The translations under genes and the position numbers were made by a program. Of a stretch of DNA of 64,000 bases, positions 38,835 through 48,097 are shown in pieces. The stretch lies in the NCBI GenBank assembly GCA_002433065.1, contig DJHK01000028.1, positions 59,612-123,611 on the forward strand, read 5' to 3'. Numbering within the stretch: the stretch's first letter is position 1; each line of letters opens with the position of its first letter. Origin of the DNA: Chloroflexi bacterium UBA6622. GTDB taxonomy: Bacteria > Chloroflexota > UBA11872. The notes under the pieces are model-generated. The model made no database searches and had not been told where the DNA came from. It saw only the letters and a program-made list of their open reading frames with translations.

Positions 38835-40325
38835 TTAGTCGGTAGTCGGATAAAGCTCTTCAATTAGCCGGTTTCCATATGGTTGCGATTGCCGGTATCC
38901 GGGATAGTTCTTGTCCGACGACCAGTCACGAACTTTCAACTGGCGGTTGATTATCCGGTCAGCTCGCCGAAGGTAGTCAGCGGCAGAGTCTTCACCACGA
39001 CGAACAGCCAATATTGGGGGTCCGGTTAGGGTGTGCCACGCTTTGGAACCTGGATGAGCAGGGCTTTGCATCATTTGTTCGACTGCTTGCCTTAAAACGG
39101 TCCGTTCCAGAGGCCGACGAGTGGGTTCCAGAAAGGCGGGATCCTTGAGAATTTCGGTCCGAAACGGAACGATTAGGTCGGTTCGAGCAAAACTTCGCTG
39201 CGCATCGGCTCCGGCGAGGAATCGAATTAGTGACCATGCGGCGTCGGGGTGTGCGCTCATAGAGTTAATACCGAGGCACAGTTCGTCGGCTTCTGTCTGA
39301 CTGTCAGCGTTATCCCAAGAGGGAAGTGGTGCCGCCGCCCATGGGACTGAGGGCCGTATAGATGGGCCCACATCACTACGGTCGATATACATGGCAGTGA
39401 GTCCGCCACTGAATGGCGCGGTAAATCTATCGGGGATTGGGAGCTCAATGTCCAGAGCGGTTTGCCATGTGGCGAGTCGACGTAAGCGCAGTTCGTTTTC
39501 TGTAGTTGCCATTCGAGACAAACGCGCACCAGCATTCAGGAATGCTTCACCCGCTCGTGTATTGGGGGCTACACCAAAAACTGGCCGGGTATAGGCGGGG
39601 ATGGCAGCGAGCCCAAATCGTTCCACGCGATTTGTATCAGCGACGACCAGCCGACGTGCTGCTTGTTCAAATTCGCCCACGGTCCATGGGTTGGTCCAAC
39701 TTGTTGGTGCAGTTACACCAGAGCTTTCGAAATGTTCTTGGTTGTACAGTACGCACTGAAAAGCGGCTCCAACAGCAAGAACCGATTGTTCGTCACCAGG
39801 GCCTGCTCTGGCGTCGACCGATCTTGGCACCATTGTTTGTAACTCGGAATCACCCGATATCCGGTTTCCCAGACCATGGAGAAACCCGGCTGCTGTGAAG
39901 TCAAAGACATCGGCAGGCGCAATCCGGGTTACGTCAGCAGTATTTCCCAATCGCAGAGCGTGACGCTGCGCGTCAGAGGTTAGAGCGTTATCAAGACGTG
40001 CACGCACCTGTACTGAAGGAACCTGGGATTGAAATGTTTGGAAGATGTCGGAAAAAGCTTTGAGCATAGACCGTGGCCCCCATGTCTCAAATGTGATGGA
40101 GACGTTGGTGGCGATGGGGGTGGCATCCGGGATCACCGTTGCTCGGAAGGCAGGGGTCACTGTGGGCTTTGGGGTTGCGGTTGGTAAAGCTTGAGGGTTG
40201 ACGTTTTCTGTCGGCAGCGGTGTAAGTTCGGGGAGAGTGGTTTGTACAGTGTCGAGGGTGCAGGCGGAAAGTAACCCTACGGTTCCTCCAAGGCTTGCTC
40301 GGAGTAGTGCCCGCCGTCCCAGCAT
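38835..40325 (-). CDS. Extracellular solute-binding lipoprotein (family 1-like)
   Basis: A 496-residue lipoprotein. The signal has twin Arg (GRRALLRASLGG) and the lipobox LLSAC, so export through Tat is possible. A Pro/Thr-rich linker (LPTATPKPTVTP) follows, then a periplasmic-binding-protein fold (SITFETWGPRSMLKAFSDIF, and FRTEILKDPAF near the C-terminus) like sugar-binding ABC components. No ABC permease or ATPase genes are next to it. ATG 40325 is preceded by GAGGT at good spacing, while the longer frame from 40436 lacks one. Confidence 0.8.
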   Translation of the reverse strand: MLGRRALLRASLGGTVGLLSACTLDTVQTTLPELTPLPTENVNPQALPTATPKPTVTPAFRATVIPDATPIATNVSITFETWGPRSMLKAFSDIFQTFQSQVPSVQVRARLDNALTSDAQRHALRLGNTADVTRIAPADVFDFTAAGFLHGLGNRISGDSELQTMVPRSVDARAGPGDEQSVLAVGAAFQCVLYNQEHFESSGVTAPTSWTNPWTVGEFEQAARRLVVADTNRVERFGLAAIPAYTRPVFGVAPNTRAGEAFLNAGARLSRMATTENELRLRRLATWQTALDIELPIPDRFTAPFSGGLTAMYIDRSDVGPSIRPSVPWAAAPLPSWDNADSQTEADELCLGINSMSAHPDAAWSLIRFLAGADAQRSFARTDLIVPFRTEILKDPAFLEPTRRPLERTVLRQAVEQMMQSPAHPGSKAWHTLTGPPILAVRRGEDSAADYLRRADRIINRQLKVRDWSSDKNYPGYRQSQPYGNRLIEELYPTTD

Positions 40326-40574
40326 GGCCTGGTTACCTCGTGAACTGGGGACTTGCTCCGCGGTAATGCGGGAAGGCCCATCTGGCTTCGGGCGAGCGCC
40401 GCTGGCTCCTGTAGATTCGAGCAAATTAAGGATCACATCTCGATGGTAACGGGTCGATCATGGTCATGGAATTGTAGTTGCGGTATCCACCATGGTTATG
40501 CTGACGACAACTGGAGTTCCAACATTGACAAGTGAACAAGGACGCTGGTCATAGACAGCATTTTCTGGGCGGTT

Positions 40575-42734
40575 GTGTTGATTGGGGTGTCTGCACTTGG
40601 TGCTCCTTGGGCATACCTCTTGTTCCACAGTTTGCCCTCGCGGGGGGCCTTTTTGTCAGCTCCCATCGGCTTGTTGTTGCTTCACCATGTTGCATGGCTC
40701 GGTTTGTCCACGAAGCTTTTTGAGAATGGCCGCGGTTTTGTTGTTGGGGCTGTGGTTGTGCTCGTGTGTTTCACGATGGGCCTTCTGGGAATGTTTCATT
40801 GGAGGCGCATTGAGTTTCGGCTAACCAGTCGATTGTGGCTGGTTGGTGTTGTGGGGCTCATCATCATGTTTGCCGTGGGCGTTGCTCTTCGATGGATCAA
40901 TCCTGAGATCAGTGGTACCGAGAAACCTATGGATTTCGCGTTGCTCAATGCGGTGTTACGTGCATCCGATGTTCCGCCTGTCGATCCTTGGTTTTCCGGG
41001 GAGTCCCTGAACTATTACTACGTGGGCTATTCGGTTATGGGGATTCTCATTCATCTGACTGACGTGACGCCGGCGGTTGGGTACAACCTCGCACTAGCTG
41101 TGGTGCTGGGTCTGGCTGCGGTGGTTGCAGGATCTGCTGGGTACGACATCAGCACGTTGGTAGGAGTAGGGCGTTTGGGGCGACGGACATCCGGAATGCT
41201 GTCGGGGGCTCTGGTTGTAGTTGCCGGAAATCTTGCTGTTACCCGTGAGGTGTTGAAGGGGCCGGCAATTGATGTGAATGGGTTTTGGCAGGGCATTGGT
41301 TGGCATGCCTCACGGACGATTCAACGGGAAACTACCGAAGGTCTTGTTGATTACACTATTAATGAGTTTCCGGCGTTTTCGTTCATTCTGGGTGACTTGC
41401 ACCCTCACGTGATGGCCTTGCCATTTACCGCGCTTGCAGTTTCGGCAGCGGTTCAATGGATGATTGCTGGGTCGACTCGAGCTCATGAGGATCGCTGGCT
41501 GAGGCTGCTTAGTGCGTCGCTGACAGGGCTGATTTTGGGTGCCTTATATTCAATCAATGCGTGGGATGCCCCAACGTTTTCAGGGCTTGTCGTTGTCGGC
41601 GCTGGCCTGGTTGCTGTGGGGAATGCCCAGCGGATGCGGGCGTTGGGAACTGATGCTCTAATAGCAATGGTGACGGCGGTGGTGTTGTGGCTACCCTATT
41701 TACTGTCATATGACCCTGTGACCCGTAGCCTGGGGCTGGTTTCGGTCCGCAGTGAAGCGGTTGATTTTGTGCAGGTTTTTGGCCTTCTACTCTTGGTCGT
41801 TGTTGTCACGCTAGTGATGTTGATGTGGCGAGTGCGGCCGGATGGTCGACTGTTGATCGGGGTTATAGGTGGCGCTGCTTTCGTTGGTGTTTTTATCGGG
41901 GACGGTGAGGTCCTAGCAGTCCTGGCCGCCATCTTAGTGCTGAGTGGATTAGCCTTTTTTTCCTATCGTGATGCTCGTGGGTTGGCCCCGCTCTTGTGGA
42001 TTATCGTGGTCGGGGTTTCGCTTTTGACTTTTGTCGAGTTTGTCTTTGTCGACGACTTCTTCGGACCACCGTACGAGCGGATGAATACTGTGTTCAAATT
42101 GCATTATCAAGCGTGGACTTTGCTGGCGATCGCATCTGGACCAGGTTTAGTGCTGGTATGGCATCGTTTAAGGCTGGTCCGCTCGGGATCAGGAAGGTTC
42201 GGCCGAATGATCTTTGTTGGGGCATTCTTCCCGCTCGTGGTGCTTTCGGTGACGTACCCCATCCATGCGTCTCTGATGAAGGCTCAGGCTAGTCCGGTCA
42301 CCGGTACCCTTGATGGCTTAGCCGCGGATCGTGCAAGCCGACCGACGGAGGTTGCGGTGGCTGATTGGATGCGGGTCAGGGCACCACGCAACGCGGTGTT
42401 GTTGGAGGCGCCCGGTAGGGCTTACTCGGGCGATTCTCGTATGTCGACGTGGACAGGTATTCCTACGGTAGTTGGATGGATCCAGCATCAGGAATTGTGG
42501 CGGGGCTCCCAGGAACAGATCTCTGTCCGTGTGGCAGACGTAGATCTTGCTTACCAAACTAATGACCTGAAAACATTACGTGCGGTTGTTGATCGGTACG
42601 GCGTAACCCATGTGATCTTTGGTGATAGCGAACGAAGGCGATATGGCGAGGAAGCTGAGGCCCGTTTCCACAAAAGATTTAGCGCAGTTCTTAAGGTTGG
42701 GACAACCAGCGTATTTGAAGTGAACCAGTTATGA
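40575..42734 (+). CDS. DUF2298 (YYY) family membrane protein
   Basis: A 719-residue membrane protein with about 14 hydrophobic segments and the family's hallmark LNYYYVGY (about 137-144) after an outer loop rich in Asp, Glu and Pro. The second conserved loop is FILGDLHPHVMALPF. The family, found in Chloroflexota and archaea, is thought to modify surface glycans or lipids; the reaction is unknown. The soluble C-terminus resembles that of GT-C proteins. The start GTG 40575 would cut the first helix short: the same frame is open upstream to a stop at 40533, and an AAGGA lies there, so a non-standard start (CTG or ATA) is possible. Confidence 0.88.
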   Translation: MLIGVSALGAPWAYLLFHSLPSRGAFLSAPIGLLLLHHVAWLGLSTKLFENGRGFVVGAVVVLVCFTMGLLGMFHWRRIEFRLTSRLWLVGVVGLIIMFAVGVALRWINPEISGTEKPMDFALLNAVLRASDVPPVDPWFSGESLNYYYVGYSVMGILIHLTDVTPAVGYNLALAVVLGLAAVVAGSAGYDISTLVGVGRLGRRTSGMLSGALVVVAGNLAVTREVLKGPAIDVNGFWQGIGWHASRTIQRETTEGLVDYTINEFPAFSFILGDLHPHVMALPFTALAVSAAVQWMIAGSTRAHEDRWLRLLSASLTGLILGALYSINAWDAPTFSGLVVVGAGLVAVGNAQRMRALGTDALIAMVTAVVLWLPYLLSYDPVTRSLGLVSVRSEAVDFVQVFGLLLLVVVVTLVMLMWRVRPDGRLLIGVIGGAAFVGVFIGDGEVLAVLAAILVLSGLAFFSYRDARGLAPLLWIIVVGVSLLTFVEFVFVDDFFGPPYERMNTVFKLHYQAWTLLAIASGPGLVLVWHRLRLVRSGSGRFGRMIFVGAFFPLVVLSVTYPIHASLMKAQASPVTGTLDGLAADRASRPTEVAVADWMRVRAPRNAVLLEAPGRAYSGDSRMSTWTGIPTVVGWIQHQELWRGSQEQISVRVADVDLAYQTNDLKTLRAVVDRYGVTHVIFGDSERRRYGEEAEARFHKRFSAVLKVGTTSVFEVNQL

Positions 42735-44434
42735 CCGGTGGCATCGGGGTGATTCGTCGTTGGTCCGATGAGCCTATGTGGTTTGGTTGGACGCGTGCCG
42801 AATGGTTGTTCTATGCGCTGGTTGTTGGTGTCGCTGTGGTGATGCGATTTGCGGGACTTGGGGATAGGGCTTTTCATCACGATGAGGCTATTCACGCCAA
42901 AGAGTCGTACGACATGATTAACGGGAAGCAGTATCGGTATGACCCGGCGTATCACGGCCCTCTGCTTTATTTCGCTAATGCGTTGCTTTTTCACTTTTTG
43001 GGATCGAGTGATGTTCTCGCGCGGGTGATTCCTGCTGCATTTGGAGTCGGGGCGGTGATTGCTGTTGCCTTGTTCAGATGGGAGCTAGGTCGTGCCGGGA
43101 CGGTCATCGCGATGTTGGCTATCGCGACATCTACAACATTTGTCTATTACTCGAGGTTTATCAGGAACGATATTTACGTCGCTTTTTTCACTATTGTTTT
43201 GGTTGCTGCTGTCGTTCGTTATATCGGGTGGCCTCGCAAACGGTGGATTTACGTGGCCTGGATATCGTTGGGGCTTTCGTTAGCGACCAAAGAAAACACG
43301 TTTATCCATGGCTTTGCGCTGGCGGTAGTGATACTGGTGCTTGGTGGGGTTGCCATGGGTTACAACTGGCGGCGTCAATCAAGTTTGGGCGGTGGGGCCC
43401 AAGTGTCTAAGGCGATTCAGGAATTTAGTCGGGACATTGAGCACGTGGTCTACGGGGCGCTCGTCTTTTTGGGGATCGTATTTGTTTTTTACACCTCGTT
43501 TTTTACGTATCTGCCTGGTTTCCGGGATGCTTTTACCAGGTCGATAGAGTATTGGACAGCGGTTCATGGTTCTGAGCGTGTGAATCAACCGTGGTTTTAC
43601 TACGCCATGTATCTAGCCGTGTACGAACCCTTCGCTATTGTTTTTGGTGCAGTTGCCATGTTCCGGATTCGAATGGTGCGAAATCCCCTCCCCGTCGTTT
43701 TAGCGGTGTGGATTCTTGTCACTTGGATTATCTACTCGGCTGCTGGAGAGAAAGCCCCCTGGCTTGTACTGCATGTGTTGTGGCCGCCAATACTCATTGC
43801 TTCTTGGTGGATGGGTGGTTGGTTTGATGGTAGGAGGCCTATTACCCCGAGGGTTTGTGTCGGGATTCTCGGGGGCGGATTTCTGTGCTGGTCGTTATGG
43901 TTTGCGATTCCTATCAATTACGAACGTGGAGATGTGCCAAACGATTTAGTTGTGTACGTCCAGTCTTCATCGGACGTAGTTGAGGTCGCGGAGGTCGTAA
44001 ATGAGGCTGCTGTCCGTAGTGGGAAGGGGCTTGGTTTACGTGTCGTGGTTGATGAAGAATTTGCATGGCCTATCGTGTGGTATCTCCGCGACTACACGAA
44101 TGTTGGGTATGGCAAGGCCCCGAGCCTGGAAGATGTTCAGGTGGCTGACATCGCGTTACTGACGCTTGCTGATGCGGATGAGTTCGGGATACAACTGCCT
44201 GAGTTTGTGGGTCGACAGATGGTGCTGCGCGGGTGGTTTCCGGAATCAGCGTATAAATCGTGGGATGCTACGTTTCTTTCTCGATTTCTAGGAGATGCTG
44301 TTGCCCGTGAGACATTTGGGAGGTGGCTGTTGACTCGAGAAGTTACGCCGGTCCCGACTGGAAGTTTTGACTTTGTCATGTATGTGCGCACTAACTTGCT
44401 TGAGGCCGGACCAATGGGTCGATTCCAGTTATGA
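42731..44434 (+). CDS. TIGR03663 family membrane protein (GT39-like)
   Basis: A 567-residue protein with about ten membrane segments. The first outer loop carries the acidic pair in AFHHDEAIHAKESYDMING, followed by YDPAYHGPLLYF, typical of GT-C transferases related to protein mannosyltransferases. TIGR03663 is a Chloroflexota-rich family of unknown exact activity. Its ATG overlaps the stop of the DUF2298 gene in ATGA, and its stop overlaps the next ATG in the same way, so the three genes are translationally coupled. Confidence 0.88.
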   Translation: MTGGIGVIRRWSDEPMWFGWTRAEWLFYALVVGVAVVMRFAGLGDRAFHHDEAIHAKESYDMINGKQYRYDPAYHGPLLYFANALLFHFLGSSDVLARVIPAAFGVGAVIAVALFRWELGRAGTVIAMLAIATSTTFVYYSRFIRNDIYVAFFTIVLVAAVVRYIGWPRKRWIYVAWISLGLSLATKENTFIHGFALAVVILVLGGVAMGYNWRRQSSLGGGAQVSKAIQEFSRDIEHVVYGALVFLGIVFVFYTSFFTYLPGFRDAFTRSIEYWTAVHGSERVNQPWFYYAMYLAVYEPFAIVFGAVAMFRIRMVRNPLPVVLAVWILVTWIIYSAAGEKAPWLVLHVLWPPILIASWWMGGWFDGRRPITPRVCVGILGGGFLCWSLWFAIPINYERGDVPNDLVVYVQSSSDVVEVAEVVNEAAVRSGKGLGLRVVVDEEFAWPIVWYLRDYTNVGYGKAPSLEDVQVADIALLTLADADEFGIQLPEFVGRQMVLRGWFPESAYKSWDATFLSRFLGDAVARETFGRWLLTREVTPVPTGSFDFVMYVRTNLLEAGPMGRFQL

Positions 44435-45750
44435 GGGTGGCCATTATTGGGGCTGGAATTACGGGGCTTACCTTGGCACATGAGCTCCTAAAGCACGATT
44501 GCACGGTGACGCTCTATGAGGCGGCTCCCCGTGCTGGTGGTGAGCTCGGGACCGTTAGCGTTAACGGTGAACCTGTTGAACGTTTTTACCACCATCTTTT
44601 TACCCATGATCAGCTTATGATTGACTTGGCAAATGAGCTCGGCCTAGGCAATCGGCTTGAGTGGCCCGAGCCTGAAATGGCGTTTTACACGCATGGTCGT
44701 GTGTATCCATTTACCTCGCCACTTGATTTGCTTAGATGTAGCGCTCTAAGTCCGTGGGCTCGGTTCAGGCTTGGACTGGGCACATTGCTGCTGCAGCGGC
44801 GCGAAGATTTTGGAACGTTTGAAGACCGCACGGCGGCCAGCGTGCTCCCCAGCTACGTCGGTCAGGAGAGCTTTGAAACCGTGTTTAAGCCCATGTTGCG
44901 AGCAAAATTTTCTGATCATTGGAATGACGTATCGATGGCCTGGATGTGGGCCCGTCTTCGGTCTCGTGCGCGTACCCGGACTCCGAACAAACGTCGTGAG
45001 CGACTTGGATACTTTCGGGGAAGCTTTCGCGTGATTGTGGATGCTCTCTTGCAGTCGGTCCAAGCTCGTGGCGCCTGTGTTCGACTTGGTGCTCCGGCCG
45101 AAGCGATCTCTTTCGGAGGTCATGGGAGTCCTGCAGTTAGCATCGGCGGCGTAGCCGTGGAGGCTGACGCGGTCGTGGCGACTGTCGGCTTGCCGGTGAT
45201 CAGACGTCTTCTCCCGGAGGCACATCAGGGCTTTGCTTCGGAGCTAGCGGCGACGTCATATGTCGGTGCTTGTGTCGTGCTATTGGAGCTTCGCGAGCAA
45301 CTGTCGCGGTTTTATTGGACCAATATTGCTGATCGTGATCTGCCGTTTGCCGGGTTGATTGAACATACAAATTTGGTGGATCGCGAACGCTACGGAGGTT
45401 CCACCTTGGTCTATCTCAGCAACTATTTGCCGAGGCAACACGAGCTATTTGGTCTCGATGACGGCACTGTAGTTGATCGACTAGTGGGGTCTATCGCCCA
45501 TGTTTTCCCAAGGTTTCATCGTGAGCACATTCAGGAGGCGTGGGTATCTCGTGATTCAGTTGCGCAGCCGGTAATAGAAACTGGCTATCAAAGGCGCAAA
45601 CCGGCGTACGCTTCACCAATACCCGGCTTCTACATTTGCAATACGTCCCAGATTTATCCCGAGGATCGGGGAACCAACTACAACGTCAAGATTGCGCGAG
45701 AGTGTGTAACCCAACTCTTGGGTGATCGAGTTGCGCTCGTACGCCGTTGA
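44431..45750 (+). CDS. FAD-dependent oxidoreductase (amine oxidase/protoporphyrinogen oxidase-like)
   Basis: A 439-residue flavoprotein with the dinucleotide motif VAIIGAGITGLTLAHELLK at the N-terminus, the Glu that binds ribose (LYEAAPRAGGELG), and the C-terminal FAD segment FYICNTSQIYPEDRGTNYNVKIA. It resembles amine oxidases, desaturases and UDP-galactopyranose mutases. Position after two putative glycosyltransferase genes in a tight ATGA chain suggests a role in making or modifying a glycan or lipid carrier, which is inference. Confidence 0.85.
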   Translation: MRVAIIGAGITGLTLAHELLKHDCTVTLYEAAPRAGGELGTVSVNGEPVERFYHHLFTHDQLMIDLANELGLGNRLEWPEPEMAFYTHGRVYPFTSPLDLLRCSALSPWARFRLGLGTLLLQRREDFGTFEDRTAASVLPSYVGQESFETVFKPMLRAKFSDHWNDVSMAWMWARLRSRARTRTPNKRRERLGYFRGSFRVIVDALLQSVQARGACVRLGAPAEAISFGGHGSPAVSIGGVAVEADAVVATVGLPVIRRLLPEAHQGFASELAATSYVGACVVLLELREQLSRFYWTNIADRDLPFAGLIEHTNLVDRERYGGSTLVYLSNYLPRQHELFGLDDGTVVDRLVGSIAHVFPRFHREHIQEAWVSRDSVAQPVIETGYQRRKPAYASPIPGFYICNTSQIYPEDRGTNYNVKIARECVTQLLGDRVALVRR

Positions 45751-45788
45751 ATAGACGATCTGGACTGCTGCCAGTTGGAGTCGACGCT

Positions 45789-46511
45789 TCAGTCGGGCCA
45801 GACATGAATATGGCCATCAGGTCCAACTTCCGGAACTACGACAGACACGTCTTCCTCTGCACAAAACGCGACGTCATCGAAGTGCTCCACAGCCTTAAGC
45901 AATTGCGCGCTTTCTGAGGACGAGAGCGCTTGTTCCGAATCTTTGTAGGCCTGCCATACATGGAGAGCTGTCAGGGCTGCTTCGTCCAAATTAAGGTCAG
46001 CATCTGTGCGCGCAATGTGAGACACGATAGCGCCGGCCGTATACACATCATCAATAGCCAGTTGGCCATCACGTCCTGCACAGACGATTGTGAGGGAATC
46101 TGTGGGTTCGCTGAGTAGCCGACCTGCGACGGCTCTGGCATTTCGCAAGCAACCGATGTACGTGCGTTGGCTGCCTGCCCACTGCTCGATTGCGTAGGTG
46201 CCGTTAGTAGTAGAAAGCACGATGGTCCGGTCTGTCAGATCTGTGGTGGCGAACTCGAGTGGAGAGTTGCCATAAGAAAATCCGTCGGGAGCGACGCCAC
46301 CCCGTTCGCCCGCGAGAATGGCTTGTGGGCCGATGGCTTCCGCAGCGGCTCGGGCTGTTTGGATGGTGCTTGCGATAAAGGTTCTTGAGTGGGGAGTTGC
46401 CGCGATGGTTGTAAGGGTGGTGCTAGCCCGAATCACGTCGACAATCGCGCAGACACCTTTGGGATCTGGTCTGATGCTTGTAGGCAGCATCGCTACACGA
46501 AGGAGTCTCAT
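45789..46511 (-). CDS. 2-phosphosulfolactate phosphatase family protein (ComB-like)
   Basis: A 240-residue protein of the ComB family. It has AIVDVIRASTTLTTIA, LAGERGGVAPDGFSYGNSPLEF and IVLSTTNGTYAIEQWAGS. The characterised member removes phosphate from 2-phospho-3-sulfolactate in coenzyme M synthesis, but many bacteria carry the family outside that pathway. No comA or other coenzyme M gene is visible. The start ATG overlaps the stop of the MATE gene by four bases, so the two are coupled. Confidence 0.85.
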   Translation of the reverse strand: MRLLRVAMLPTSIRPDPKGVCAIVDVIRASTTLTTIAATPHSRTFIASTIQTARAAAEAIGPQAILAGERGGVAPDGFSYGNSPLEFATTDLTDRTIVLSTTNGTYAIEQWAGSQRTYIGCLRNARAVAGRLLSEPTDSLTIVCAGRDGQLAIDDVYTAGAIVSHIARTDADLNLDEAALTALHVWQAYKDSEQALSSSESAQLLKAVEHFDDVAFCAEEDVSVVVPEVGPDGHIHVWPD

Positions 46512-47836
46512 AAACGAATGTGTTGCCAGCGGCCGGAGGCGAATCGGATGATAGCCGCGATGGAAAGCACGATGTAGTTGATGCCGGCACTAATCCAGAG
46601 CCCTGTTAACCCGAACCCGGCGACAAGGCCAAGAAGGATTGCAAGCGGGACCCGAACAACCCAAAGCGTAACCAGCGAGATAAGGAGCATTGCACGAGTA
46701 TCGCCTGCTCCTCGGAGGGCACCGGGCAGTGTGGTTCCTATGCCGACGGCTGGAATAAAAAATCCGGTGACGCGCAACGGCGTTTCACCAGCATCAATTA
46801 CGGCAATGTCGGTCGTAAAGACGGCAAGCAGCGCTCGAGGAAATAGGATTACTAGCAAGGCAACTAGGCTTGAGAGAAAAAACCCTCCGAAAGCGGCTTG
46901 CCGGCCGAATCGATAAGCGAGAAGCGGGTTTCCTGCACCAAGACTTTGCCCAACGGCTGCAGACGCTGCGATCCCAAGGCCCGTTGACGGCATGAAGGCG
47001 ATTGAGATGATAGGGCCTATGACATTTTGCGCGGCAAAGGACGTTGTACCGAGACGTAAGCCGATAATGCTGAAGGCCATGATGCCGCCGATTGTGATCA
47101 TTTGTTCCAGGGCCGCGGGCCCGGATACTCGGGCTAATCGTTTCAGCATATTGGTATCAACTCGATACCGTCCCATAACTGCCGCCCGGAGCGGGGAGCG
47201 ACGGGCGGCCCACAGGATGAAGATGGCTGCGAATATGCGGGCTACGCTCATTGCGATGGCTATACCAGTGAGGCCAAGTCCGCGTGGGCCAGCGATGTCG
47301 AAGACTAAGAGGACACCTATTAGAAGATCAAGACCGGCCATTAGCACTGCTGCAACCATTGGTGTTCGTGTGTCGCCGTGGCCTCGCATGATTGACCCGA
47401 TGAGTACGATCAGCGTTTGGAACGGAAGAAAGGCAGCGCCGACTATCAGGTATGGGGCGCCAATGTCGACAATTTCTGGTTCGGTACCGACCAACTGCAG
47501 GATTTGTCGTGCAAAGACCGCGAAGAGCACGACGACGATCACGGTCAGGGCAATGGCAAGGATTGTCCCCTGTCGACCGGCTTCTATAGCTTCCTCAATG
47601 TTGTTTGCGCCGTAAGCGCGCGAGACCATTGCGAGGGTGCCCGCACCGATGCCAAATACGGCGCCGAACACGAAAAACATAGTGAAATTGGCGATGCCAG
47701 CTCCGGCAAGTGCCTCTGCACCCAGTCGGCCTGCGAGTGCCGTGTTAATCATGAACATTGCGCTCTGCATGAAGTTCTCGAGCATGGCTGGCCAACCCAA
47801 GGCGGACAGCCGCGAGCGGATTTCTTTGTCGGTCAT
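46508..47836 (-). CDS. MATE family efflux transporter
   Basis: A 442-residue transporter with 12 hydrophobic segments and the two-fold MATE repeat. The N-terminal half has LGWPAMLENFMQSAMFMINTALAGRLGAEALAGAGIA, and the second half ISIAFMPSTGLGIAASAAVGQSLGAGNPLLAYRF. MATE proteins export cationic drugs or metabolites by Na+ or H+ antiport. I use ATG 47836, where the amphipathic start helix of the family begins; the frame is open to TTG 47884 with no better signal. It shares an ATGA overlap with the ComB-like gene, so the substrate may relate to a sulfonate or phosphate ester, which is speculative. Confidence 0.88.
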   Translation of the reverse strand: MTDKEIRSRLSALGWPAMLENFMQSAMFMINTALAGRLGAEALAGAGIANFTMFFVFGAVFGIGAGTLAMVSRAYGANNIEEAIEAGRQGTILAIALTVIVVVLFAVFARQILQLVGTEPEIVDIGAPYLIVGAAFLPFQTLIVLIGSIMRGHGDTRTPMVAAVLMAGLDLLIGVLLVFDIAGPRGLGLTGIAIAMSVARIFAAIFILWAARRSPLRAAVMGRYRVDTNMLKRLARVSGPAALEQMITIGGIMAFSIIGLRLGTTSFAAQNVIGPIISIAFMPSTGLGIAASAAVGQSLGAGNPLLAYRFGRQAAFGGFFLSSLVALLVILFPRALLAVFTTDIAVIDAGETPLRVTGFFIPAVGIGTTLPGALRGAGDTRAMLLISLVTLWVVRVPLAILLGLVAGFGLTGLWISAGINYIVLSIAAIIRFASGRWQHIRL

Positions 47837-48097
47837 GGGGTGGACGCTGTCACCTGGGACTGCGTACACGATGGGTTTTTCCAAACTTTTGGAGACGACA
47901 CAGACTGACTCGGAGGCTCAGTGTACGCGGCTTCGATATAGACGGTGATATTCGGTGGACCTAAGATAAATCTGTCTGTGGCGCAACGCTCGGAAATGTT
48001 GGGATGGTCCTGAACTATTACCAACGCTTGCTGAGACGTACGATCCTGATGCTTGGATTGCGCGTAATGCTGAATATTCAAAAGAGTAGGTGTGCTA

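Noticed and set aside
38463..38867. Short frames in the gap after katG
   Set aside because: There is no family resemblance and no ribosome-binding site; the gap is described as non-coding.
40525..40553. TTGACA near the DUF2298 gene as a promoter
   Set aside because: No -10 box of acceptable quality lies at 16-18 bases (only GTCATA or TCATAG), so I did not call it.
46992..47615. A 207-codon plus-strand open frame inside the MATE gene
   Set aside because: It is antisense to a clear 12-segment transporter, and its arginine/threonine-rich composition is typical of shadow frames.
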